Positions 6,846-13,906 of a stretch of DNA of 14,167 bases are shown one piece after another. The notes below the pieces were generated by a model. The model saw nothing but the letters and a program-made list of their open reading frames with translations. It had not been told where the DNA came from and searched no databases. Source of the stretch: JBDHRG01 sp039807445 (GTDB taxonomy: Bacteria > Pseudomonadota > Gammaproteobacteria > Competibacterales > Competibacteraceae). Numbering within the stretch: position 1 is the first letter of the stretch; every line of letters starts with the position of its first letter. The stretch covers positions 1 through 14,167 of the forward strand of contig JBDHRG010000107.1 in assembly GCA_039807445.1 (NCBI GenBank). The letters run 5' to 3'. A program made the translations under genes and the position numbers.

Positions 6846-8312
6846 TTAGCCGTCCAGCCCCGGCGACAGCACCGCCGGCAGGGTCGCGCGCTCGGCTTCG
6901 AGCGAGGCGACCGGGTAGGCGCAGTAGTCGGCCGCGTAGTAGGCGCTGGGGCGCTGGTTGCCCGAGTCCTTGATGCCGCCGAACGGCGCGCTGCTGGCTG
7001 CGCCGTTGGTCGGGCGGTTCCAGTTGACGATGCCGGCGCGCACCTCGGTCCAGAAGCGCTGCCAGCGCCCGGCGTCGTCGGCGAGCAGCCCGGCCGACAG
7101 CCCGAAGCGGGTGTTGTTGGCTTCGGCCAGCGCGGACTCGAAATCGGGCACGCGGATCAGCTGCATCAGCGGGCCGAAGGCTTCCTCGTCGGCGCGCTCG
7201 GCGACCCCGGTCACGTCGATCAGCCCCGGGCTTAGCAGCGGCCGCCCTTCGACCAGTCGCGCCATGCGGCGCAGCACCCGGCCGCCGGCAGCCTCGAGCC
7301 GCTGCTGGAAGGCGAGCAGGCCGTCGGCGGCGCGGTTCGAGATCACCGCGCCCATGAAGGGCTGCGGTTCGGCGTCGGGGGTGCCGACGCGGATGCGATC
7401 GATGTAGCCGAGCAGGCGTTCGATGAAGGCGTCGCCGCGCGCGCCCGCGGGCACGATCAGCCGCCGGGCGCAGGTGCAGCGCTGGCCGGCCGACAGGTAG
7501 CCCGACTGCAGCGCGTGGTAGGCGGCGGCGTCGAGGTCTTCGAGCGCGTCGGCGTCGACCACCAGCGGATTGTTGCCGCCGAGTTCGAGCGCGAGGATTT
7601 TTCCCGGCTGGTCGGCGAACTGGCGGGCGAGCGCCCGCCCGGTGGCGGGGCTGCCGGTGAAGAACAGCCCGGCGATGTCGGCGTGCGACGCCAGCGCGAT
7701 GCCGGTGTCGCGTTCGCCCTGGACCAGGTTCAGCACGCCGGCGGGGAGCCCCGCGGCGAGCCAGGCGTGCACGGTGAGCTCGGCGACCTTCGGGGTCAGC
7801 TCGCTCGGCTTGAACACTACGGTGTTGCCGGCCAGCAGCGCTGGCACGATGTGGCCGTTCGGCAGGTGGCCGGGGAAGTTGTACGGGCCGAACACCGCGA
7901 CCACGCCGTGCGGCTTGTGGCGCGTCACCGAGCGCACGCCCCCCGCCTCGCCTTCGCGGGTGCCGGTGCGCTCATCGTACGCGGCGATCGAGATGCCGAT
8001 CTTGCCGATCATCGCCTGCACTTCGGTCGCCGACTCCCAGCGCGGCTTGCCGGTTTCTTCGGCGATCGCGCGGGTCAGCTCGTCCTTGCGCCGGCCGAGC
8101 TCGGCTTCGAAGGCTTGCAGCAGCGCGACGCGCTCGGCGTGCGGGCGCGTCGCCCAGCCGGGAAAGGCGCGCTGCGCGGCGCGCACCGCCAGGTCGACCT
8201 GCGCGGGCGAGGCGGCGCGGCCTTCCCAGACCACGGCGCCGGTCGCCGGCGCCTCGGAGACGAAGGCGGCGCCTTCGCCGGCGATCCATTCGTTGGCGAT
8301 CAGGTGGGTCAT
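6846..8312 (-). CDS. astD: Succinylglutamate-semialdehyde dehydrogenase
   Basis: A 488-aa NAD-dependent aldehyde dehydrogenase oxidising N-succinylglutamate 5-semialdehyde to N-succinylglutamate, step four of the AST pathway. All ALDH landmarks are present: FGPYNFPGHLPNGH with Asn145, FKPSELTP with Lys168, FTGS (218-221), the general base Glu243 in ALELGGNNP and the nucleophile Cys279 in GQRCTCARR. The FPGHLPNGHIVPALLAGN stretch and C-terminal region are AstD-like. The frame stays open far upstream across astA, but the true start is the ATG at 8312 (MTHLIANEWIAG). It is preceded by GAGGAG and matches the family N-terminus. It lies 95 bp after astA, with a complex hairpin spacer between. Confidence 0.96.
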   Translation of the reverse strand: MTHLIANEWIAGEGAAFVSEAPATGAVVWEGRAASPAQVDLAVRAAQRAFPGWATRPHAERVALLQAFEAELGRRKDELTRAIAEETGKPRWESATEVQAMIGKIGISIAAYDERTGTREGEAGGVRSVTRHKPHGVVAVFGPYNFPGHLPNGHIVPALLAGNTVVFKPSELTPKVAELTVHAWLAAGLPAGVLNLVQGERDTGIALASHADIAGLFFTGSPATGRALARQFADQPGKILALELGGNNPLVVDADALEDLDAAAYHALQSGYLSAGQRCTCARRLIVPAGARGDAFIERLLGYIDRIRVGTPDAEPQPFMGAVISNRAADGLLAFQQRLEAAGGRVLRRMARLVEGRPLLSPGLIDVTGVAERADEEAFGPLMQLIRVPDFESALAEANNTRFGLSAGLLADDAGRWQRFWTEVRAGIVNWNRPTNGAASSAPFGGIKDSGNQRPSAYYAADYCAYPVASLEAERATLPAVLSPGLDG

Positions 8313-8331
8313 CGGTGTCTCCTCGAATCTC

Positions 8332-8402
8332 CCCGATCCCCCTGCTTCAACGGGGGATCGGGAGCCGTTCACGTCCCCGTTCGAAACCAGGGGAGCAGGG
8401 GG
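8332..8402. repeat. Alternative-fold hairpin spacer between astA and astD
   Basis: Two mutually exclusive folds are visible. Fold one is an 11-bp perfect stem, CCCGATCCCCC (8332-8342) with GGGGGATCGGG (8352-8362), next to the astD ribosome-binding site. Fold two nests CCCCCTGCT (8338-8346) with AGCAGGGGG (8394-8402) around AACGGGG (8349-8355) with CCCCGTT (8375-8381). No U run follows in the operon direction. It may be a degenerate intergenic repeat or a structure that adjusts astD translation or mRNA decay. Confidence 0.55.
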
Positions 8403-8407
8403 GATTT

Positions 8408-9424
8408 CTACAGCTCGGCGTAGCACAGCCGGTCGCCGACGCCCAGGCGCAGCGCCTCGGCGACGTCGCTCGACACGTCGACGCGGCCGTCGTCGCGGAC
8501 GATCAGCGGCGCGCTCGTGGCGCGGTAGTGCTCGAGCACGGTGCTGGCGATCATCTGCCGCGGCTCGTGCTCGGGCACGCGGTCGAGCACCGCGGCGATC
8601 TCGGCGGTGCGCGCCTCGCGCACGCCGCGGAGCTGCTCGATCGGGCAGTGGATCGTCGGACCACCGTCGAACACGTCGATGCAGCCTTCCCAGCGGAAGC
8701 CCTCGCGGACGAGCAGCTCGAAGGCCGGGCGCGTGTGCGGGTGGGGCTGGCCGATCACCGCCTGCGCATCGGGCGGCAGCAGGCGGATGTAGATCGGGTA
8801 CTTGGGCATCAGGTCGGCGATGAACTGGTACTTGCCGAGCGAGCTCAGGTGATCGGCCTCGATGAAGTCGAGGTCGAAGAAGTGCCGCCCCAGCCCTTCC
8901 CAGAACGGCGTACGACCGTCGGCTTCGTGCACGCCGCGCATCTCGGCCATCACCAGCTCGGCGAAGCGGCTGCGAAACCGGCCGAGGAACAGGAAGCGGC
9001 TGCGCGACAGGAAGCGCCCGGCCCTGTCGGCGCGCGCCTCGGGCAACAGGAACAGGCTCGCGACCTCCGAGGCGCCGCGGTACTCGTTGACCATCTGCAG
9101 CACGTCGACCGTCTCGTAGCGGTTCAGCTCGAGCGAGGTATGGGCGAGCTTCAGGATCTTGTACGAGTAAAAGGGGCGGTTCAGGCCGACGGTGGCGAAC
9201 AGCGCGCAGGTGCCGACGACGCGGCCGTCGCGCTCGAGCACGAACACGTACTGTTCGTCGCCGGGTTGCGCCGGCGTCCTGGCGAAGCTCTCGAGCGAAT
9301 GGGCGATCTTGGCTTCCAGCGGCGCGGCTTCGGGCGGCAGGCTGGTCATGCCCGGGCCGGCGGCGCGGGCCAGGGCCAGCAGGGCTTCGAGGTCGGTCGC
9401 GCGGATCGGGCGGATCAGGAGCAT
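8408..9424 (-). CDS. astA: Arginine N-succinyltransferase
   Basis: A 338-aa enzyme transferring succinyl from succinyl-CoA to the alpha-amino group of arginine, the committed step of the AST pathway. The N-terminal MLLIRPIRATDLEALLALARAAGPGMTSLP and later VNEYRGASEVASLFLLPEAR (112-131), RFLFLGRFR (143-151), GRTPFWEGLGRHFFDLDFIEADHLSS (170-195) and GQPHPHTRPAFELLVREGF (225-243) are diagnostic of AstA within the GNAT-like fold. Length matches the ~340 aa family. Only one subunit gene is present, unlike the paired aruF/aruG of pseudomonads. Its start overlaps the end of the M20 gene by 10 bp; GGAGG lies upstream on the - strand. Confidence 0.96.
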   Translation of the reverse strand: MLLIRPIRATDLEALLALARAAGPGMTSLPPEAAPLEAKIAHSLESFARTPAQPGDEQYVFVLERDGRVVGTCALFATVGLNRPFYSYKILKLAHTSLELNRYETVDVLQMVNEYRGASEVASLFLLPEARADRAGRFLSRSRFLFLGRFRSRFAELVMAEMRGVHEADGRTPFWEGLGRHFFDLDFIEADHLSSLGKYQFIADLMPKYPIYIRLLPPDAQAVIGQPHPHTRPAFELLVREGFRWEGCIDVFDGGPTIHCPIEQLRGVREARTAEIAAVLDRVPEHEPRQMIASTVLEHYRATSAPLIVRDDGRVDVSSDVAEALRLGVGDRLCYAEL

Positions 9425-10665
9425 GGGGCACCTCCGCGGACGAAGGTTTCGACCGGGATCTCGCCGGCGGCGAGCCGCATCAGCAGCAGCGCGGAGAGCC
9501 GCGCGCGCTCGGCGAGGCTGTCGACGCGCATGAACTCGCGCTCGGAGTGGATCTCGCCGCCTCTGACGCCGAGCGTGTCGACGTTGGGCAGGCCTTCGGC
9601 GGCGAGGTTGTTGCCGTCGCAGCAGCCACCCGAGGGCTTCCAGCGGATCTCGAGCCCGAGGCTGCGGCCGCAGTCGGCGACCAGCTCGAACAGCGCGGTG
9701 TTCAGCGCGTCGAGCACCTTGGGCGGCCGGCCGAAGCCGCCGTGCAGCGCGACGCTGAAGCCTTCTTCGCGGTTGGCGGCGGCGACGATGTCGGCCAGCA
9801 TCGCCTCGACCCAGTGCTGTTCCTCGAAGCTGGCGACGCGCACGTTGAAGCGCACCACCGCCAGGTCGGGGACGATGTTGACCGGGCCGCCGCCCTCGAG
9901 CCTGGCCGGGTTGACGGTCACGCCGGGCAGGCCGCCGCTCAGCTCGGCGATCGCGCCGATGAAGCGTGCCGCGGCGACCACGGCGTTGCGCCCGAGCGCG
10001 TGGTCGCGCCCGGCGTGCGCGGCGCGCCCGCGCACCACGACGCTGAAGTTGCCGCTGCCCTTCCGGCTGCCTGCGAGCGTGCCGTCGGCGAGCGCCGGCT
10101 CGTACACCAGCCCCAGGTGGTTGCGCGCCGCAGACTCGGCGAGCAGCGGTGCCGAGCCGGGCGAGCCGATCTCCTCGTCGGGGTTCAGCAGCACTTCCCA
10201 ACCGAGCCGCTCGGCCCAGGGGCTGGCCTCGAGTGCGCGCAGCGCTTCGAGCATCACCACCAGCCCGCCCTTGAGGTCGGCCGCGCCGGGGCCGTTGACC
10301 GTGTTGCCGTCGAGCATCCGTGGCATCTGGAACGGGTGTTCGGCGCCGAACACGGTGTCGTAGTGGCCGACCAGCAGCACGCGCAGCGGCGCGTCCATGC
10401 GCTTGCGCAGCCGCAGCGCCCGCCCGAGCGGGCGCTGGCGCAGCTCGCCGCGGGCGTCGATCACCGTCTGCGGCGCCAGCGCCAGCGATTCGAGCGTATC
10501 GGGGGCGAGTCCGGCGAAGGCCTGTTCCAGCGCGTCGTGCATCCGCGTCAGGCCCTCGAGGTGCTCGCTGCCCGAGTTGATCGCCGACCAGGCGAGCAGC
10601 CGCTCGAGCATCGCCGGCTGGGCTGCGCTCAGCCGGTCGAGGTGCGGGGCGTAAGGCTCGCGCAT
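9415..10665 (-). CDS. M20-family metallohydrolase inside the AST operon (candidate desuccinylase)
   Basis: A 416-aa two-metal amidohydrolase of the M20 (carboxypeptidase G2/ArgE/DapE) family. The metal and catalytic set is complete: LVGHYDTV with His101 and Asp103, GAADLKGG with bridging Asp130, NPDEEIGSPGS with catalytic Glu164 and ligand Glu165, YEPAL with Glu189, and GGEIHSEREF with His373. The dimerisation-domain histidine is probably in RAAHAGRDHALGRNA (214-228). The C-terminal GGCCDGNNLAAEGLPNVDTLG (347-367) is CPG2-like. It starts in a TGATG junction with astC (one shared base) and ends 10 bp inside astA, so it is a full operon member. No AstE is seen in the window, so this enzyme may remove succinate from N-succinylglutamate, as DapE does for succinyl-diaminopimelate. 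The family is sure; the substrate is inference. A peptidase or N-acylarginine hydrolase role is also possible. Confidence 0.9.
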   Translation of the reverse strand: MREPYAPHLDRLSAAQPAMLERLLAWSAINSGSEHLEGLTRMHDALEQAFAGLAPDTLESLALAPQTVIDARGELRQRPLGRALRLRKRMDAPLRVLLVGHYDTVFGAEHPFQMPRMLDGNTVNGPGAADLKGGLVVMLEALRALEASPWAERLGWEVLLNPDEEIGSPGSAPLLAESAARNHLGLVYEPALADGTLAGSRKGSGNFSVVVRGRAAHAGRDHALGRNAVVAAARFIGAIAELSGGLPGVTVNPARLEGGGPVNIVPDLAVVRFNVRVASFEEQHWVEAMLADIVAAANREEGFSVALHGGFGRPPKVLDALNTALFELVADCGRSLGLEIRWKPSGGCCDGNNLAAEGLPNVDTLGVRGGEIHSEREFMRVDSLAERARLSALLLMRLAAGEIPVETFVRGGAPCS

Positions 10666-11903
10666 CAGGCCTGCTCCGCGCGGCTGGCCGCCTCGAGCGC
10701 CTGCGCCAGGCGTGCCAGCCCGGTGTCGAGTTCCTCGTCGGTCAGCGTCAGCGGCGGCACGAAGCGCAGCACGTTGGGGCCGGCCTGCAGCACCAGCACG
10801 CCGTGGCTGCGCGCCAGCTCGGAAACCTCGCCGGCCTTGCCGACCCAGCGGCCCTTGAGTTCGGCGCCGAGCATCAGCCCGCGGCCACGGATTTCGCTGA
10901 ACAGGTCGAAGCGCCGGTTCAGCTCTTCGAGCGTCGCGCGCATCCGCCCGCCCTGGCGCTCGACCTGGGCGAGGAAGGCGGGCGCATTGATGCGCCCGAG
11001 GATCACGCGCGCGACCGCGGCCGCCATCGGGTTGCCGCCGAAGGTCGAACCGTGGCTGCCGAAACCGAGGACTTCGGCGACCTTCGGCGCGACCAAGAGC
11101 GCGCCGATCGGGAAGCCGCCACCCAGGCCCTTGGCCAGCGACACGGTGTCGGGCGTCACCTCGTCCCACTGGAAGCCGAACAGCCTGCCGGTGCGCCCCA
11201 TGCCGCACTGGACCTCGTCGAACATCAGCAGCGCGCCGACCGCGTCGCAGCACGCGCGCAGGTGCTTCAGGAAGCCGGGCGCGGCCGGCACCACGCCGCC
11301 TTCGCCCTGCACCGCCTCGACCAGCACCGCGCAGGTGCGCTCGGTGATCATCCGCTCGGCGGCTTCGAAATCGTTGAACGGCGCATAGACGAAGCCGCCC
11401 GGCAGCGGCTCGAAGCCTTCCTGGTACTTGGGCTGCGCGGTGGCGGTGACGGTGGTCAGCGTGCGGCCGTGGAACGAGCCCTGGAAGGTCAGGATCTCGC
11501 GCCGCTCAGGAGGGCGCCCCTGCTGGGCGGCGAACTTGCGCGCGAGCTTGATCGTCGCCTCGTTGGCCTCGGCCCCCGAGTTGCAGAAGAACACGCGGCT
11601 GGCGAAGCCGGAGGCTTGCACCAGCTCCTCGGCCAGGCGCACCGCCGGCTCGGTGAAGAAGATGTTGCTGGTGTGCCAGAGCTTGTGCGCCTGCGCGACC
11701 AGCGCATCGACCAGCTCGGGATCCTGGTGGCCGAGATTGCTGACCGCGATGCCGGCGCCGAAGTCGATGTACTCGTTGCCGTCGAGGTCCCAGAGGCGCG
11801 CACCCTTGCCGTGGTCGAGGATCATCTCGCGCGGCTTGTAGTTGGGCACGTAGTACTGGCGGCCCTTGTCGACCAGGGTGCGGCTTTCGGGGGACAGGTT
11901 CAT
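10665..11903 (-). CDS. astC: Succinylornithine/acetylornithine aminotransferase
   Basis: A 412-aa class III PLP-dependent aminotransferase converting N-succinylornithine and 2-oxoglutarate to N-succinylglutamate semialdehyde and glutamate. Motifs: YYVPNYKPREMILDHGKGARLWD (17-39), CNSGAEANEATIKLAR (107-122), MFDEVQCGMGRTGRLF (227-242) with the PLP-nitrogen ligand Asp229, and the Schiff-base Lys258 in SLAKGLGGGFPIGA. The protein cannot be told from biosynthetic ArgD by motifs alone; AstC/AruC is assigned from its place as first gene of the ast operon. AAGGAG lies six bases before the ATG. The region upstream has no convincing sigma54 -24/-12 site, which controls astC in enteric bacteria. Confidence 0.93.
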   Translation of the reverse strand: MNLSPESRTLVDKGRQYYVPNYKPREMILDHGKGARLWDLDGNEYIDFGAGIAVSNLGHQDPELVDALVAQAHKLWHTSNIFFTEPAVRLAEELVQASGFASRVFFCNSGAEANEATIKLARKFAAQQGRPPERREILTFQGSFHGRTLTTVTATAQPKYQEGFEPLPGGFVYAPFNDFEAAERMITERTCAVLVEAVQGEGGVVPAAPGFLKHLRACCDAVGALLMFDEVQCGMGRTGRLFGFQWDEVTPDTVSLAKGLGGGFPIGALLVAPKVAEVLGFGSHGSTFGGNPMAAAVARVILGRINAPAFLAQVERQGGRMRATLEELNRRFDLFSEIRGRGLMLGAELKGRWVGKAGEVSELARSHGVLVLQAGPNVLRFVPPLTLTDEELDTGLARLAQALEAASRAEQA

Positions 11904-12237
11904 GGTTCGCTCCTTCGGTTCGTCGCGTGCCGGGGGCCCGGTGCTGGTGGCAAAAGAGTATTCAAGCGCAGCCGAGAGCCGCTGTCGAAATCGGCCCGGA
12001 TGCTGGCAGATCGTGCTGAACGCAGCCGCGAAAGCGCAGAAAATGCTGCGGCGCTTGCGCCGGTCCGCACGGACGCCGTGCCGAAGGCCCGGACGGGCCA
12101 GCGCGCCGCGTTCGCGCCGGGACGCCCGGCGTGAAGCGGGGTGCGATGCGCGAGTTGTCGCCGTCGATTTCTGCTCGAGGTTCGTTCACCGTTCCGGAGT
12201 GCGGCTCTGTCGTATCGAGTGCCGGCAGGTCCGCCGA
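11904..12237. other. Gene-free stretch upstream of the ast operon
   Basis: No ORF here has protein-like composition, family motifs or a convincing ribosome-binding site on either strand. The stretch should hold the ast operon promoter. On the - strand TTGAATACTC (near 11970) could serve as a -10 region or half of an arginine-repressor-type box, but no partner half-site or good -35 was found. A cluster of four palindromes lies at 12049-12131. The right border is the terminal repeat of an IS256-type remnant. Confidence 0.5.
12049..12131. repeat. Cluster of four short palindromes
   Basis: Four dyads lie in tandem in 83 bp: CGGCGC-TT-GCGCCG (12049-12062), GTCCG-CA-CGGAC (12063-12074), GGCCCG-GA-CGGGCC (12086-12099) and CGCCGGG-ACG-CCCGGCG (12115-12131). 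The first three have two-base centres. High GC raises the chance of such dyads, but four perfect ones in a row outside genes is notable. It could be a composite of REP-like units or a multi-site binding region. Confidence 0.45.
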
Positions 12238-12777
12238 GGTAGCGTCCGCTCAAGTGGTGTTCAAGTGGTGTAACGCTGTGAGCGCGGAACTCCGATCAGA
12301 TCGCGCGGTTGTCGCTCAGCGCGGCAGGGCCGGCGGAGCGGGTTCGGTGGCCGGGCTGACCTCGGCCATCGTCTCCAGGGTCAGCGCGGCTCGAGAAACG
12401 AGGGGAAGTGGCTGCCCTGCCTGAGCTTGGGGATCGGCCCGCTCCAGCGTGCCCAGGCGCGTGTGCAGGGCGCGCTCGCGGTAGCCGTTGCGGTGCGTGG
12501 TGCGCTCGGCGCTCGGCTCGCCGTGGGCGGCACCGATCAGGCGCTCGACCTCGAACGCCATCAGCTGGGCCAACGCCGTCTCGGCCAAGCGGCGTAGCAG
12601 ATCGCCGTCGCCGCACTTGCCAACCGCTTCCAGCAGATTCACCTTGGTGCCGGTCATCGGGGTTCCTTACGGGTCGGTTCCGTCTTCGCAAACGCAACCT
12701 TACCGGAGTTCCCCGATGGCCTTCCTCCAGGCCATCCCTGCCGCCTCCTCCGTTACACCACTCCGGCGGACTCTACC
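12238..12777 (-). mobile_element. Internally deleted IS256-family insertion sequence
   Basis: A ~540 bp element bounded by inverted repeats of about 27 bp. The arm at 12751-12777 begins CGTTACACCACT and carries GCGGAC and CTACC. The arm at 12238-12275, read on the - strand, has the same blocks, matching at about 23 of 27 positions once an 11-bp tandem duplication (AGTGGTGT-containing unit, 12250-12271) is removed. A further shared block, GGAACTCCG, lies just inside both ends. Between the arms is the N-terminus of an IS256/Mutator-type transposase. Complete members are about 1.3 kb, so most of the transposase was lost. No clear 8-9 bp target duplication was found. It lies at the border between the ast operon and the Fic segment. 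Confidence 0.75.
12381..12657 (-). pseudogene. IS256/Mutator-family transposase, N-terminal remnant with frameshift
   Basis: The ATG at 12657 opens MTGTKVNLLEAVGKCGDGDLL, followed by LAETALAQLMAFEVERLIGAAHGEPSAERTTHRNGYRERALHTRLGTLE, the well-known start of IS256-family transposases. After about residue 72 (near 12436) the homology moves to the next frame, where IPKLRQGSHFPSFLEPR is read before a stop at 12381-12383. One extra base explains this shift. The conserved catalytic DDE domain that should follow is missing. The original frame stays open to 12316 but with non-homologous sequence. It cannot make an active transposase. Confidence 0.85.
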
Positions 12778-12805
12778 GACGATATCCCGCTTCGATTCAC
12801 TGACC

Positions 12806-12822
12806 GGGCGCGTTCCGCGCCC
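12806..12822 (+). other. Hairpin just upstream of the Fic leader
   Basis: GGGCGCG (12806-12812) and CGCGCCC (12816-12822) form a perfect 7-bp stem with a three-base loop, ending eight bases before the AAGGAG ribosome-binding site (12831-12836). There is only a short ATTT after it, so termination is unlikely. It may be a 5' leader structure that stabilises or regulates the Fic transcript. Confidence 0.35.
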
Positions 12823-12842
12823 ATTTACCCAAGGAGTCGTAC

Positions 12843-12866
12843 ATGAACAGTTCGAGGAGGCGATGA
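12843..12866 (+). CDS. Seven-codon leader ORF overlapping the Fic start
   Basis: AAGGAG (12831-12836), six bases of spacing, then ATG at 12843 give MNSSRRR and a TGA at 12864-12866. That stop overlaps the Fic ATG (12863-12865) as ATGA. Codons five and six are AGG AGG, which are rare arginine codons in most GC-rich bacteria and also form the Shine-Dalgarno core two bases before the Fic start. The arrangement suggests translational coupling or stalling control. It could also be chance, or the result of a frameshift near the original Fic N-terminus. Confidence 0.4.
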   Translation: MNSSRRR

Positions 12867-13906
12867 AGACGCTCCGGCTGTTCTCCCACGGCGAGGTGGC
12901 CGTGCCGGGCAGCACCTCCTGGTATCTCGCCGACCTCGGCGAATTCCGGGGCAAGCAGGAGCTGTACACCCGCCAGTCGCCCCAGCGGCTCAAGACGCTT
13001 CGCGAGCACGCGCTGATTGAAAGCGCGGTGTCCAGCAACCGTATCGAGGGCGTGGTGGTCGACACCGGCCGGGTGCGGGAACTCATCCTGGGGCGGCCGC
13101 TGCTGCGCGACCGCGACGAGGAGGAGGTCCGGGGCTACCGCGATGCCCTGCAATGGATTCACGAGCAGGGCAGCAAACTGCCCGTGGCCGAGGACACCAT
13201 CCGCCAACTGCACCGGCTGACGCGCGGCCAAATCTGGGATACCGGCCAATACAAGGAGAAGGACGGCGATATCATCGAACGCTACCCCGACGGCAGCGAG
13301 CGCGTCCGCTTCCGCACCGTGCCCGCTGCCGACACGCCTCGCTGCATGGCCGAACTGGTCTCGGACTGGCACCGCTGCCTGAATGAGCGCTGGGTGCATC
13401 CCCTCATCGCCCTGGCCGCCTTCGACCTCGATTTCCTCTGCATCCACCCTTTCCGCGACGGCAACGGCCGGGTCTCACGGCTGCTCCTGCTGCTGCAGTG
13501 CTACCACCTGGGCTACGAGGTCGGTCGCTACATCAGCCTGGAGCGGCTCATCGAGGAGAACAAGGAGCGCTACTACGAGACGCTGGAGCAAAGCTCCCAG
13601 CGCTGGCACGAAGGCCGGCACGACCCCTGGCCGTATATCAACTACCTGCTGTTCATCCTGAAGACCGCCTACCGAGAGTTCGTGGAGCGCCTCGGCGACA
13701 TCCAGGCCCCACGCGGTTCCAAGACCGAGCAAGTGCTCTCCGCCATCCAGCGCCTGCCGCCGGAGTTCACCCTGGCGCAGCTCGAACAGGCCTGCCCGGG
13801 CGTCAGCCGCGACATGATTCGCCGGGTGCTTCGGGAGCAGCAGGGCAGTGGTGCTGTGGAGTGCATGGGCCGAGGCCCGGGGGCCAGGTGGAAGAAGAAA
13901 GGGTAA
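12863..13906 (+). CDS. Class II Fic family protein (putative AMP transferase)
   Basis: A 347-aa Fic protein. The catalytic motif HPFRDGNGR is at 195-203, with catalytic His195. The beta-hairpin 'flap' that positions the target is likely around GDIIERYPDGSERVRFRTVPA (135-155). The inhibitory motif (S/T)xxxE(G/N) is SNRIEG at 58-63, N-terminal to the Fic core, which makes it class II (autoinhibited by Glu62). Residues ~285-347 look like a winged-helix domain (TEQVLSAIQRLPPEFTLAQLEQACPGVSRDMIRRVLREQ), common in this subfamily. Fic enzymes usually transfer AMP from ATP to target hydroxyls; the target is unknown. The start at 12863 is chosen because family members begin close to PGSTSWYLADLGEFRGKQELY and upstream sequence belongs to the IS remnant. 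No antitoxin gene is adjacent, as expected for class II. Confidence 0.93.
   Translation: MKTLRLFSHGEVAVPGSTSWYLADLGEFRGKQELYTRQSPQRLKTLREHALIESAVSSNRIEGVVVDTGRVRELILGRPLLRDRDEEEVRGYRDALQWIHEQGSKLPVAEDTIRQLHRLTRGQIWDTGQYKEKDGDIIERYPDGSERVRFRTVPAADTPRCMAELVSDWHRCLNERWVHPLIALAAFDLDFLCIHPFRDGNGRVSRLLLLLQCYHLGYEVGRYISLERLIEENKERYYETLEQSSQRWHEGRHDPWPYINYLLFILKTAYREFVERLGDIQAPRGSKTEQVLSAIQRLPPEFTLAQLEQACPGVSRDMIRRVLREQQGSGAVECMGRGPGARWKKKG

Noticed and set aside
5302..6849. 515-codon + strand ORF opposite astB
   Set aside because: Antisense shadow of astB; begins inside the DUF2283 gene and has no motif.
6846..9431. astD frame open for 861 codons, suggesting an N-terminal fusion
   Set aside because: The upstream part is an alternate frame of astA with Arg-rich nonsense sequence; the ATG at 8312 has a good ribosome-binding site and the proper AstD N-terminus.
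8315..10363. 682-codon + strand ORF opposite astA and the M20 gene
   Set aside because: Antisense shadow with low-complexity composition; both opposite-strand genes are firmly identified.
9547..11388. 613-codon + strand ORF opposite the M20 gene and astC
   Set aside because: Antisense shadow; no start signal or recognisable domain.
11904..12237. Sigma54 (-24/-12) promoter for astC
   Set aside because: Looked for GG-N10-GC type sites on the - strand because astC is sigma54-dependent in enteric bacteria; found no convincing match.
12230..12785. Target-site duplication flanking the IS remnant
   Set aside because: The 8-9 bases outside the two terminal repeats do not match, so no duplication can be claimed.
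12488..12862. 125-codon N-terminal extension of the Fic protein
   Set aside because: This frame runs through the IS remnant and its terminal repeat on the opposite strand; family members begin near the ATG at 12863.
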